Shown here piece after piece: positions 36,374 to 43,947 of a DNA stretch of 64,000 nucleotides. The position numbers and the translations under genes are program-made. Within the stretch, counting starts at the first letter, position 1. Each line of letters begins with the position of its first letter. The notes under the pieces are model-generated. The model was not told the DNA's origin and ran no database searches. It saw only the letters and a program-made list of their open reading frames with translations. Source of the DNA: Streptomyces cinerochromogenes (GTDB lineage Bacteria; Actinomycetota; Actinomycetes; Streptomycetales; Streptomycetaceae); NCBI RefSeq assembly GCF_014648635.1, contig NZ_BMRM01000001.1:496001-560000 (forward strand), read 5' to 3'.

Positions 36374-36757
36374 TCACTCCTCGGCCAGCAGATCCCCCAG
36401 CCTGCCGAGGGCAGCCCGCTTCTCGGTCATGTCGGCGTGCGCGTAGATGTTCATGGTCACGTCCAGCGCGCTGTGCCCGACGATGTCCCGGACGAGATGC
36501 GGCGGGCTACCGAGGCCGAGCAACAGGGTCACGCAGGTGTGCCGGAGATCGTGAAAGCGGACGTCCAGGCCGAGCCGCTCGCGGATCGGGGAGAAGTGCC
36601 GGTTGAGGTTCCGAGGCTCGATGGCCGTACCGAGCCGCGTGGTGAAGACCAGTCCCGTGTCACGCCACCGCTCCCCCGCACCGGCGCGTTCCGCGTCCTG
36701 CCGCGCACGATGCCGGCGCAACGCGTCGACGCAGACCCGAGGCGACGTCGCGCTGGA
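36374..36757 (-). pseudogene. Tyrosine recombinase (integrase), C-terminal fragment
   Basis: The frame is open for 127 codons down from 36757, where a TGA interrupts it. The conserved part begins near PRVCVDALRRHRARQ and includes TGLVFTTRLGTAIEPRNLNRHF, the catalytic HDLRHTC (Arg and His), the GHSALDVTMNIYAHAD box with His and the nucleophile Tyr, and an EE terminus. This is the catalytic C-terminus of an actinomycete phage/AICE integrase; the N-terminal SAM-like and core-binding domains are missing, replaced by unrelated sequence. The first ATG-like start (TTG 36721) would give only 115 aa, so it is a remnant. The gene ends 88 bases from tRNA-Arg, pointing to that tRNA as the former integration site. 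Confidence 0.85.
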
Positions 36758-36827
36758 TCAGTTCCTCCTCGGGCGGCTTGGTGACGAGCAGCGTGGCGGC
36801 CGAGGTGTCTACGGGAGTGACTCGCAT
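36660..36827 (-). pseudogene. 5' end of a mobile-element gene fused into the integrase remnant
   Basis: An ATG at 36827, with GTGAGGTG just before it, opens a 55-codon frame. Its first 20 residues (MRVTPVDTSAATLLVTKPPE) recall, from memory, the start of a small protein widely found in actinomycete integrative elements of the pSAM2 type. After that point the sequence turns into Arg/Ala-rich out-of-frame integrase DNA and stops at 36660. It therefore looks like the surviving start of one element gene joined by deletion to the end of the integrase, with the junction at roughly 36740-36770. If translated, it would be a chimeric nonsense tail. Confidence 0.5.
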
Positions 36828-36961
36828 CAGCACCTCACTGAGTTGTCGGCGCCCTCAGCGATCTCACCGTCCCGGCTGGATATCCCCCAAAACAGCACAG
36901 GGAGTCGACCACTCAACTTCTCCGAAAGGTATACGTGTTGGCTCGCGCTCGCGGGAACGCG

Positions 36962-37183
36962 TTACGGCAGGGTCCAGTGCAGGACGGACGCGTCGTCGTG
37001 CGTCTTCCCGCGCGCACAGCGGCGACCGTGCGGGTCACCACCCTCAGCCTCAGGCACACGGCGGATCAACTCATCCGGCCCGCAGGAGGACAGGACGGCC
37101 AACGCCTCTCCCCGGTCAGCGAGTTCGAAGCGGTTGACAAGTCGCGTCGCCCCATCGCTCAGCAGCGTCACGGACGCCAGCGA
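36962..37183 (-). pseudogene. PP2C-type phosphatase, C-terminal fragment
   Basis: The last 73 codons of this frame read as a PP2C-family C-terminus: VTLLSDGATRLVNRFELA (the strand with the metal-binding Asp), GPDELIRRVPEAEGGDPHG, then THDDASVLHW (the final metal-site Asp pair). From memory this matches a family of short actinomycete phosphatase-like proteins. Upstream codons lose the pattern, with Cys/Arg/His-rich translation, and no start with a ribosome site is found, so the N-terminal two thirds are missing. It is a gene remnant next to the integrase scar. Confidence 0.65.
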
Positions 37184-37361
37184 ATCGAGTGGCGGAGATC
37201 TGCCCCGTCCCGGGCCTGTTCCGCTGACATCCAACGTTGACATCAACGACCCCGGACGGCGACAACAACCAGCAGCCGCGTATGGCACCGGTTCACGAGT
37301 CAGGCCCTGATAATCAGGTGCCCCTGTTGCAGTGTGCGCATGCCACACGATGCCTGCGCGG

Positions 37362-37817
37362 TCAGTGTGTGCCAGGTGACTTCCCGGGCGGGACCGGCGG
37401 CAGGCTCGCACTCGACCCCTTGATCGCAGCGCCGAGGGTACTTTGGGAGCACAGGCCGAAGACAGTGATGTCCACCGGGAAGTTACCGGTGTTCTTGCCC
37501 GCGACCGACCACTGCAGGGGCAGACCATCACGGGGGAACCGAGGGCTACTGCGGCTCAGGACGAAGGTGCTGTCCGCGTTGCCGGTGCTCGATGAGACGA
37601 AACTGCCGCCCCCGGTAACCAGCTCCCCGGGCGGGCACTCACCGGTCTGGGCGAACCCGGTCTGCCCAGGCCCCAGCCGTGCCGAGCCCGAGACCACGTG
37701 CGTTACGGCGGCCCCCTGAGCGCTTGCCTGGCCAGACGCCAGTGGAACTACAGCGACGACTCCTGCGCCGACGCCGAGCGTCACGACGGCCAGACCTACG
37801 AGGCGGGTGCGTTTCAT
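37362..37817 (-). CDS. Small secreted protein, unknown function
   Basis: 151 aa from ATG 37817 behind GGAAGG; a start at 37838 in the same frame is less likely. Signal peptide to about residue 32 (MKRTRLVGLAVVTLGVGAGVV, ending SGQASA). The mature part carries two Cys (GECPPGELVTGGGSFVSS and VFGLCSQS) that may form a disulphide, and Trp/Asn patterns (LQWSVAGKNTGNFPVDITVFG) of a beta-sandwich. Similar small exported proteins are common in Streptomyces, with no known function. It lies in the decayed element region and codon use is slightly less biased than in its neighbours, so it may have arrived with the element. Confidence 0.7.
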   Translation of the reverse strand: MKRTRLVGLAVVTLGVGAGVVAVVPLASGQASAQGAAVTHVVSGSARLGPGQTGFAQTGECPPGELVTGGGSFVSSSTGNADSTFVLSRSSPRFPRDGLPLQWSVAGKNTGNFPVDITVFGLCSQSTLGAAIKGSSASLPPVPPGKSPGTH

Positions 37818-37984
37818 GACGACCTTCCGGATAAACAATGGACGATATCCGTTTTTTCCACACCACAGCGGCGTGGATGCACTGCTTCACGCAAGCGTCG
37901 TAAGAAGAATCGATCCAATCGCCTCTGACCGAGTGAGGGTCACAGGCTCCGCTTGAGGTTCTGCCCCACGGACCCGCTTGTCTC

Positions 37985-38011
37985 CGCCCTCCCCAGTGGG
38001 AGGGCGTTTTT
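37985..38011 (+). terminator. Strong rho-independent terminator without an obvious upstream gene
   Basis: CGCCCTCCC (37985-37993) pairs with GGGAGGGCG (37998-38006) around a CAGT loop, and TTTTT follows: a textbook + strand terminator. No + strand gene ends nearby; the closest upstream gene is on the - strand. Confidence 0.85.
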
Positions 38012-38115
38012 GCTGCTCCCTGTGGGCGCGCGAACACGGGATGCACTCCCCCGGCGCTTCAACGCGCCGCCTCTTTTGACCCGTAAGGGGGGAGAACGAC
38101 GGCGGGAGGTTTCAC

Positions 38116-38424
38116 ATGAACAAGATCCTTGGCGTCATCGGCACAGCGGTCGGCGTGGGGGCTGCCCAGAAGTTCGGCAGCCGCGTCACCGACATGGCTT
38201 TCGACGCCGTCCAGAAGTACCTCGCCGACCACCCCGGCGCCCTGAAGAACGCCGCGCGCACCATCGCCGTCGCGACGGGCACGGCGATCGCCGCGTCGGC
38301 CCAGGCCGTCGCCGCGTTCCTCGTCACCTACGCGACACCCATCCTCATCGGGACGGTCGTCGTCGTCATGATCGCCGGAGTGGTGGTCCTGGTGATGAAG
38401 GCGTCCAGCGCGCAGACGGCCTGA
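38116..38424 (+). CDS. Small membrane protein, unknown function
   Basis: 102 aa behind GGGAGG. The N-terminus is mildly hydrophobic and helical (MNKILGVIGTAVGVGAAQKFG), the middle is amphipathic (MAFDAVQKYLADHPGALKNAARTIAV), and one or two membrane helices end the protein (AIAASAQAVAAFLVTY; PILIGTVVVVMIAGVVVLVMK). No motif is recognised. It has a good ribosome site and normal codon bias, so it is probably real. It stands alone between the element scar and the dehydrogenase gene. Confidence 0.65.
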   Translation: MNKILGVIGTAVGVGAAQKFGSRVTDMAFDAVQKYLADHPGALKNAARTIAVATGTAIAASAQAVAAFLVTYATPILIGTVVVVMIAGVVVLVMKASSAQTA

Positions 38425-38667
38425 GGGTCGGCGCACGCCCGGTTTGCACCCCCGGCTTGAACTCTCACTCGCGTGAAGCCTACCGCCGCCCCGCCGCCCC
38501 GCCGCCCCGCAACGAGCACCACCGGGGCGCGGTTGGCCCGGTGTTCATCGGGTGATCCGAGGGGGGTGCCGAGCGGCCGCCGGCTCGCGCCAGAGCGGCG
38601 GTGGATCGGCTCGGTCCAGGAGGGTGCGGCGGGGCTCGCTAGAGTCGGCCCGAGGAAGGGAGACGAC

Positions 38668-39627
38668 GTGCGACTTCGCTGTGCGGTGCTGGACGACTTC
38701 CAGGGTGTGGCGACCGAGTTGGCCGACTGGTCGGTGATCGAGGAGCGGGTGGAGGTCGTCGCGCTGCGCGAGCACCTCGACGGGGAGGAGGCCCTCGCCG
38801 CGGCGCTCGCCGACTACGACATCGTCGTCACCCTGCGGGAACGCGTCCCCTTCCCCGGATCGTTGATAGCCCGGCTCCCCCGGCTGAAACTGCTCATCGC
38901 CTCCGGGATGCGCAACAGCGTCATCGACTACGCCGCCGCGGAGGCGCACGGCGTCACCGTGTGCGGTACGGCGAGTTCGAGTACTCCGCCGGTGGAGCTG
39001 ACCTGGGCGCTGCTGCTCGGTCTCGCCCGGGGGATCGTCCAGGAGAGCAACGCCCTGCGCGGCGACGGGCCGTGGCAGTCGACCGTCGGCGCCGATCTGC
39101 ACGGCCGCCGGCTGGGCCTGCTCGGCCTCGGGAAGATCGGCAGCCGGGTGGCCCAGGTCGGTCTCGCCTTCGGGATGCGGGTCAGCGCGTGGAGCCAGAA
39201 CCTCACCAAGGAGCGGACCGAGGAGGTGGGTGTCGAACTCGCCGCTTTCAAGGAGGAGTTGCTCCGCGACAGCGACTTCGTCTCCGTACACCTCGCCCTC
39301 GGCGACCGCACCCGCGGCCTCCTCGGCGCCGCCGAACTCGCCCTCATGAAGCCGACCGCCTACCTCGTCAACACCTCCCGCGCCGCGATCGTCGACCAGG
39401 ACGCCCTGCTCGCCGCGCTGCACGAGGGCCGGATCGCCGGCGCCGGGGTCGACGTGTTCGACATCGAGCCGCTGCCCGCCGGCCACCCGATGCGCACCGC
39501 CCCCCGCCTCCTCGCCACCCCCCACCTCGGTTACGTCTCCCACGCCAACTACACGACGTACTACGGCCAGGCCGTGGAGGACATCCAGGCCTACCTGGCG
39601 GGCTCCCCGGTACGGCGGCTGCCCTGA
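38668..39627 (+). CDS. D-2-hydroxyacid dehydrogenase (phosphoglycerate-dehydrogenase-like)
   Basis: 319 aa from GTG 38668 behind AAGGGAG; earlier in-frame codons have no site. The NAD-binding Rossmann motif is GLLGLGKIGSRVAQ (about residue 150). Catalytic landmarks are LVNTSRAAIVDQDAL (Arg), GVDVFDIEPLP (Glu) and the His in ATPHLGYVS. The substrate lobe holds LIASGMRNSVIDYAAAEAHGV. It reduces a 2-keto acid or oxidises a D-2-hydroxy acid; the length (319 aa, no ACT domain) excludes the long SerA forms. TAGAGT about 23 bases upstream of the GTG could be a -10 element. Confidence 0.88.
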   Translation: MRLRCAVLDDFQGVATELADWSVIEERVEVVALREHLDGEEALAAALADYDIVVTLRERVPFPGSLIARLPRLKLLIASGMRNSVIDYAAAEAHGVTVCGTASSSTPPVELTWALLLGLARGIVQESNALRGDGPWQSTVGADLHGRRLGLLGLGKIGSRVAQVGLAFGMRVSAWSQNLTKERTEEVGVELAAFKEELLRDSDFVSVHLALGDRTRGLLGAAELALMKPTAYLVNTSRAAIVDQDALLAALHEGRIAGAGVDVFDIEPLPAGHPMRTAPRLLATPHLGYVSHANYTTYYGQAVEDIQAYLAGSPVRRLP

Positions 39628-39696
39628 GGTCCGGCCCGCCCGAGCCGCGTCCGCCCCGTGGGTCCGCCGGTCCTGCCGTTAAAAGGGTGATCCCCG

Positions 39697-39733
39697 GGTG
39701 ATCACCGTGACCACGCCCGCGTAGCACCGTTGA
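39697..39733 (+). promoter_or_regulatory. SigmaBldN-type promoter with overlapping palindrome, chaplin gene
   Basis: CGTGAC (39706-39711), a 16-base spacer, and CGTTGA (39728-39733) match the sigma-BldN promoter pattern CGTnAC-N16-CGTTGA known for bldM and chaplin genes. The palindrome GGTGATCACC (39697-39706) touches the -35 box, with a further GGTGATC just before it, a possible operator. Confidence 0.75.
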
Positions 39734-39793
39734 ACGGAAAGTGCGGCGGCTGGTCTGCCGCTGCGCTTTCCGAGCTACAAAAAGGAGAACGTG

Positions 39794-40108
39794 ATGTCTC
39801 GCATCGCGAAGGCGGCCGCTGTCGCTGTCGGCACCGGCGCTGTGGTGGTCAGCGGGGCCGGGCTGGCTCTGGCCGACGCGGGTGCCCAGGGCACGGCTGC
39901 CGGATCGCCCGGTGTGGTCTCCGGCAATGTCATCCAGGTTCCGGTGCACGTCCCGGTCAACGTGTGCGGGAACACCGTGGACATCATCGCCCTGCTGAAC
40001 CCGGCCTTCGGCAACACCTGCGTCAACGTCAGCGGCAAGGGCAAGGAGGCCCACGGCAACCCCGGCCCCAGCCACGGCGGCTACGGCAACGGCGGCTACG
40101 GCAACTGA
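39794..40108 (+). CDS. chpG: Chaplin with short Gly/His-rich tail (ChpG position)
   Basis: 104 aa; ATG 39794 is preferred over GTG 39791 because AGGAG ends 6 bases before it. Signal peptide to about residue 28 (ending ALA), then one chaplin domain: GSPGVVSGNVIQVPVHVPVNVCGNTVDIIALLNPAFGNTCVN, with the conserved Cys pair. Chaplins assemble into amyloid fibrils that make aerial hyphae and spores hydrophobic. A Gly/His/Asn-rich tail of about 30 residues (GGYGNGGYGN) replaces a cell-wall anchor. The neighbouring tyrosinase gene matches the place of chpG in S. coelicolor as I remember it. Transcription is probably by sigma-BldN. Confidence 0.88.
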   Translation: MSRIAKAAAVAVGTGAVVVSGAGLALADAGAQGTAAGSPGVVSGNVIQVPVHVPVNVCGNTVDIIALLNPAFGNTCVNVSGKGKEAHGNPGPSHGGYGNGGYGN

Positions 40109-40125
40109 GCCGACCGGCACCCCCA

Positions 40126-40162
40126 GGAAGAGCCCCGGCCCTCCGAGCGCCGGGGCTCTTCC
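40126..40162. terminator. Strong hairpin between chaplin and tyrosinase genes
   Basis: GGAAGAGCCCCGGC (40126-40139) pairs perfectly over 14 bases with GCCGGGGCTCTTCC (40149-40162), with a 9-base loop. It serves the chaplin gene and, from the other side, the melC operon. Confidence 0.9.
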
Positions 40163-40202
40163 CGTGTCCGGCGGGCGGCGGGAGCCCGCCCGCTCACCGG
40201 CC

Positions 40203-41069
40203 TCACACGTACCGGTAGACGCGGCTCATGTCCTCCAGCTGGTCCGGTGTCTCGTCCCACGGCGGCAGCTTCTCGTACCGGGCGACGACCCGCCGGTGCT
40301 GGGCGTCGGCGGCGCCGGGCGGCCGGGCCGGCAGGTAGCGGTGGCTGCGGTGGGCCCGCTGCCACCGCGACCACTGGAGGTCGAGGAAGGCGTGGTGGAG
40401 CCAGAACACCGGGTCGTTGACGGACGCGCCGCCGAGCATCGCGCCGCCGACCCAGCGGTGCACCCGGTTGTGGTTCTTCCAGGAGGCGCTGCCGCTGCCG
40501 GCGCCCCAGCCCTCCAGCTTGTTGCGGAAGCCCTTGCGCACGGTCGAGTCCCAGGGCGACGCGTCGTAGACGGGGTCGTCCAGGGCCCACTGCAGTTCGC
40601 TGCGGGTGGGCAGCTTCAGGGGCGCTGCGGAGCGGCCCAGGTCCCGGGTGAGGAACCTGCCGTCGGTGACGCCCTCCTTGATCGTCCAGTGGCCCGCCGC
40701 GTAGGCGAACGGCCCGGTCATCACCTGCCGGTCGGAGTGCCGCCCGTTCCCGCCGAGCAGGTCCTTCGTCCACGGCACGGACGTCGTCGTACGGTCCCTG
40801 GTCCAGTCCCAGTACGGCACCGTCACCGAGGAGTCGACCCGGCGCAGCGCCCGCTCCAGTTCCAGCAGGAACCTGCGGTGCCAGGGCAGGAAGGAGGGCG
40901 CCATGTGGGCGGTGCGCAGCCCGTCCTCGCCGTCGGCGGTGTAGAAGTCGATGTGCATGCGCACGAACTCGTCGTACTCGCCGCGCCGTTTGAGGGCCAG
41001 CAGGGCGTTGACGAACCGTCGCCGCTCGCCCGCGGTGAGGCTGCTGACGTTCTTACGCACGTACGCCAT
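40203..41069 (-). CDS. melC2: Tyrosinase MelC2 (monophenol monooxygenase)
   Basis: 288 aa. A type-3 copper enzyme that oxidises tyrosine and dihydroxyphenylalanine to quinones that polymerise to melanin. CuA ligands are His39 (RMHIDFY), His55 (TAHMAP) and His64 (LPWHRRFL); CuB ligands are His200 and His204 (WKNHNRVHRWVGG) and His226 (PVFWLHHAFLD). The thioether Cys of fungal enzymes is absent, as in other Streptomyces. There is no signal peptide: it is exported together with its MelC1 partner. Two extra segments make it about 10-15 residues longer than the typical 273-aa enzyme. Its start lies inside the end of melC1 (17-base overlap). Confidence 0.95.
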   Translation of the reverse strand: MAYVRKNVSSLTAGERRRFVNALLALKRRGEYDEFVRMHIDFYTADGEDGLRTAHMAPSFLPWHRRFLLELERALRRVDSSVTVPYWDWTRDRTTTSVPWTKDLLGGNGRHSDRQVMTGPFAYAAGHWTIKEGVTDGRFLTRDLGRSAAPLKLPTRSELQWALDDPVYDASPWDSTVRKGFRNKLEGWGAGSGSASWKNHNRVHRWVGGAMLGGASVNDPVFWLHHAFLDLQWSRWQRAHRSHRYLPARPPGAADAQHRRVVARYEKLPPWDETPDQLEDMSRVYRYV

Positions 41070-41538
41070 GCCGGCCCCCCGTGTGCGCGCCGCCGTGCTC
41101 GCCGTCCAGCCGGCCCGGTGCGAGGTCGCGCAGGCGCTGGCGGGGACCGATCTCGTCCACGGCCGCCCGGGTCGCCTCCAGCGGTGTCCGGTACGACGTG
41201 TAGTGGTCGACCATGCTCAGCCAGGTGCCGTCGGCCCGGCGCATCAGGTGCAGCGGGCGGCCGTCGACGGTGATCCGCCACTCGCCGCCGGCCGCCTTCC
41301 GCCCCGTGGTGGGCACCAGCACTCCCTGGATACGGCGGCCACGGTACGTCTCGTCGAAGGAGCCGCCCCCGGGATCCGCGGCCTGTCGCACGGGCCGGGA
41401 GGCGGCGACGACCGGGGCCAGCCCCAGCGCGGCGGCCGAGGCCAGCAGTCCCCGCGCCACCTCCCTCCGCGAGGGTCTGGCCCCCGCCTTGCCCTGCTGC
41501 TCCGCACCGACCGTCACTCCGTCGACACCGACGACCAT
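41053..41538 (-). CDS. melC1: Tyrosinase cofactor/copper chaperone MelC1
   Basis: 161 aa behind GAGGAG. A twin-arginine signal (SRREVARGLLASAAALGLA, residues 23-41) exports the folded MelC1-MelC2 complex by the Tat route. The body holds the MelC1 pattern: FDETYRGRRIQG, WRITVDGRPLHLMRRADGTWLSMVDHYTSYRTPLEATRAAVDEI, with His and Met residues that deliver copper and Tyr in HYTSY that enters the tyrosinase active site. It is the first gene of the melC operon and overlaps melC2. Confidence 0.93.
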   Translation of the reverse strand: MVVGVDGVTVGAEQQGKAGARPSRREVARGLLASAAALGLAPVVAASRPVRQAADPGGGSFDETYRGRRIQGVLVPTTGRKAAGGEWRITVDGRPLHLMRRADGTWLSMVDHYTSYRTPLEATRAAVDEIGPRQRLRDLAPGRLDGEHGGAHTGGRHGVRA

Positions 41539-41693
41539 GCTCGCTCCTCGTCCGGGTTCGGATGTCCGTACCGGCTAACGGATCGAGGACGCGCACGGTC
41601 ACCGCCGAAGGGCCGGCCGAGGAGCCATTCGGGGACCGGGAAGAACCCGTTCGGGGAGACGGGAAAGCCGTACGGCGGATACGGCCGACCCCG

Positions 41694-42209
41694 CTACAGG
41701 CCCGGACCCGAGCCCAGGTTGCCGCCGATGACCGTCTGCGCGGCCGGGGCGATGACGCCGGCCTCGGGGAGCTTGGTGGCCGGCAGGCCGAAGTTGCCGC
41801 CGTCGGGCTGGGTCAGGGGGGCGTCCACGGACAGGCCGGGGGCGAGGGCCCGCATGTCGCCGCCGGGCCCGTCCACGTCGAGGTGGTCGAAGGCGTTGTC
41901 GCCGAGGATGTGCGGCAGCGGGGCCCTGGCGTCCAGACCGGGCAGCCCGCTGCTCACCGGCAGCTGGGGCAGGGCCCGGTCGGGCAGGAGCCGGCCCGTC
42001 ACGTACCGGGGGCCTTCGGGGGCACCGGGCTTGATCAGCGGCAGCTCGGCGCCGAGCCGGGGCAGCTCCATGTCGAGCGCCTTCGAGACGCCGCCCAGCG
42101 GCACGGGGACGGGGACCGTACCGGCCGCCGCGGCGGGACCGGCGGCCCCCACGGTGGCCGCGACGCCCGTGACGACGGCGGCAAGGGTTCCTCGGGTGGT
42201 CGGCTTCAT
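41694..42209 (-). CDS. Secreted Pro/Gly/Leu-rich protein, unknown function
   Basis: 171 aa from ATG 42209; an upstream in-frame ATG at 42281 has no site and would bury the signal peptide. Signal peptide to about residue 29 (ending PAAAA). The mature chain is rich in Pro, Gly, Leu and Ala with PVPVPLGG, LPRLGAELPLI and LPQLPVSSGLPGL, no Cys, and no known motif. It could be a wall- or surface-associated structural protein. The location between tyrosinase and VKOR genes within the developmental surface region suggests a part in the aerial surface, which is inference. Confidence 0.65.
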   Translation of the reverse strand: MKPTTRGTLAAVVTGVAATVGAAGPAAAAGTVPVPVPLGGVSKALDMELPRLGAELPLIKPGAPEGPRYVTGRLLPDRALPQLPVSSGLPGLDARAPLPHILGDNAFDHLDVDGPGGDMRALAPGLSVDAPLTQPDGGNFGLPATKLPEAGVIAPAAQTVIGGNLGSGPGL

Positions 42210-42309
42210 GTCAGGTACGGTCCCTTTCAGGATGCGGGGGTTCGACGTCCTTACCGCGTAACGAGCGGAAAACGCCTGCATTTCACAATTCCCCCGAGTG
42301 CCGTAATAG

Positions 42310-42894
42310 TCAGCTCGTCCAGAAGTCCCACCAGCGGGTCAGCACGAGCATTCCGACCACCCCGATGTGCAGCAGCGGAAGCACCCAGGTGAATTCGGCG
42401 AGGAACGCCTTCACCGGGGCGGGCGCGGGCAGGAACCCCTCGCGTGCGCAGAGGGACGTGACGTACCAGAAGAGCAGGATGGTCGCGACCCAGGCCAGGC
42501 AGCACCACAGGCACAGCGCGTTGATCCGGTACAGCGACTCGAACTGCAGCCAGGACACGAAGCCGACGCCGAACACACAGCCGGCCTCGAACAGCAGCCA
42601 GTACCAGCCGGGGAAGCGGGCGCCGGCCAGCAGGCTCATGCCGACGCAGATCACGATGCCGTAGGCCACCAGGCCCAGCATCGGGTTGGGGAACCCGAAG
42701 ACCGAGGCCTGGTCGCTCTTCATCACGCTGCCGCAGGACACCACCGGGTTCAGGCTGCACCCGGGGACGAAGCCCGGGTCCTTGAGCAGCTTGAACTCGT
42801 CCAGGGTGATGACCCAGGAGGCGAGCAGTCCGGCCGCCCCGGTGAGCACGGTCAGCAGGGCGAGGCCGCGGCCGGCGCCCGCGTACCGGCGCAT
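42310..42894 (-). CDS. Vitamin K epoxide reductase (VKOR) family membrane protein
   Basis: 194 aa with about five membrane helices (11-29, 70-90, 97-117, 127-145, 168-188). The redox Cys pairs of VKOR are present: Cys46/Cys54 in the extracytoplasmic loop (GCSLNPVVSCGSV) and the CLWC motif at 128-131. Bacterial VKOR homologues reoxidise DsbA-like proteins using menaquinone, so they drive disulphide formation in exported proteins. Chaplins and several small secreted proteins here depend on such bonds. It starts with an ATGA overlap at the end of the upstream gene, so it is coupled to it. Confidence 0.88.
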   Translation of the reverse strand: MRRYAGAGRGLALLTVLTGAAGLLASWVITLDEFKLLKDPGFVPGCSLNPVVSCGSVMKSDQASVFGFPNPMLGLVAYGIVICVGMSLLAGARFPGWYWLLFEAGCVFGVGFVSWLQFESLYRINALCLWCCLAWVATILLFWYVTSLCAREGFLPAPAPVKAFLAEFTWVLPLLHIGVVGMLVLTRWWDFWTS

Positions 42895-43400
42895 CAGACC
42901 CGCAGGCCGCGGGCGGGCAGGTAGACGTGCGCGGCGGCGTCGGTGGTCTCCGGGGAGCCGGCGAACTCCGCCAGCTCCGGGCCCTGCGCGGGCCGGCGGG
43001 GGCCGGTCGAGGGGCAGACCCGGGTGGTGAACATGAAGTAGGTGTAACCGAGTTCCTGGACCGCCTCCAGCCAGTCCGCCGGCGGGGTGACCTGGCTGCT
43101 GATGTTGTGGGGCAGCTGGAGGACGATCTGCCCGGCGACGACCAGCATGCTGACCTTCAGGCTCGGCCGGGTGGTGCCGTCCACCGGTTCGCCGCCCGTG
43201 GTCAGGCCCATGTCCTCCAGGAGGTGGGTGACGGCGGCGGACGCGGCCTCCGGGCCGTCGGGGCCGTCGCCCAGGGAACAGGCGAGCAGACAGGGCGTCC
43301 TGCCGTCGCCCTCCTCGTTCCTGGCCATCCAGGCGAGCAGGGCGAGTGTTCCCAGGTCGGCGGGGCGGAAAAGGCGGGGTTCGCTTGATACTGAGGTCAC
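42894..43400 (-). CDS. Conserved Streptomyces protein, DUF5949-like
   Basis: About 168 aa from the GTG at 43400; the frame is open to 43478 but the extension is Arg/Pro-rich and less likely. The pattern FRPADLGTLALLAWMARNEEG, LLACSLGDGPDGPEAASAAVTHLLEDMGL, GEPVDGTTRPSLKVSMLVVAGQIVLQLP and DWLEAVQELGYTYFMFTTRV fits a short soluble alpha/beta protein that I associate with DUF5949. Function unknown. It is translationally coupled to the VKOR gene. Confidence 0.7.
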   Translation of the reverse strand: MTSVSSEPRLFRPADLGTLALLAWMARNEEGDGRTPCLLACSLGDGPDGPEAASAAVTHLLEDMGLTTGGEPVDGTTRPSLKVSMLVVAGQIVLQLPHNISSQVTPPADWLEAVQELGYTYFMFTTRVCPSTGPRRPAQGPELAEFAGSPETTDAAAHVYLPARGLRV

Positions 43401-43526
43401 CGCGCGACCATATCGACGGGCCGTGGCGCCGCCCGGCGGCTTCTCACCCTTCCGGAGCAGTGCCCGGGGCCGCGCCACACGAACGAGCGACGCGGTCCCG
43501 GGCGGGGGTGCCGGGTGTCGGGCTGC

Positions 43527-43814
43527 TCAGTGCCGCAGGGGCAGGCCCCCGAGCAGGCCGTGCTTGTTGAGGGTCGTGGTGGCACCCTTGAGGCTGCTCA
43601 GCACGGAGTCCTTGTTCTCGGTGTCGAGCGCGTCCGACTGGTGCTGCACCGGCAGCAGGTCCTTCACCGTGGGCGGCGTCTGGGCGAGCTGGGCGAGCCC
43701 GCCGTTGAGGCTCATCGGCGGCAGGTGCTGGGCGTCGTAGGCGAACGCGGGTGCGGCGACGCCGACGAGGGCCACGGAACCAGCGACAACGGCGGCAGCC
43801 TTGAGGGACTTCAT
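43527..43814 (-). CDS. Small secreted protein, unknown function
   Basis: 95 aa behind AAAGGAA. Signal peptide to residue 25 (MKSLKAAAVVAGSVALVGVAAP, ending AFA). The mature part of 70 residues has no Cys and carries SLNGGLAQLAQTPPTVKDLLPV and VLSSLKGATTTLNKHGLLGGLPL, amphipathic segments that could form a surface film. It has its own promoter region of 130 bases. Small exported proteins of this kind cluster here with chaplins. Confidence 0.7.
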   Translation of the reverse strand: MKSLKAAAVVAGSVALVGVAAPAFAYDAQHLPPMSLNGGLAQLAQTPPTVKDLLPVQHQSDALDTENKDSVLSSLKGATTTLNKHGLLGGLPLRH

Positions 43815-43947
43815 CGTGTTCCTTTCTTCGGCAACTCACGTCACCCCGGATTTCTGACGCCGTGCCTAACGAGTTCCGGCCGGACCGGAAACCCGGCACC
43901 GAGAAGACATATGAGATCCCCGTGCACCGGCCGGACGCGGTCGGCGG

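Noticed and set aside
36007..36606. + strand open frame across the tRNA
   Set aside because: It crosses the tRNA, the terminator and the integrase remnant and has no coding character.
37290..37320. Possible second copy of the tRNA 3' end (attR)
   Set aside because: GGTTCACGAGTCAGGCC shares only scattered bases with the tRNA T arm, too little for a crossover core.
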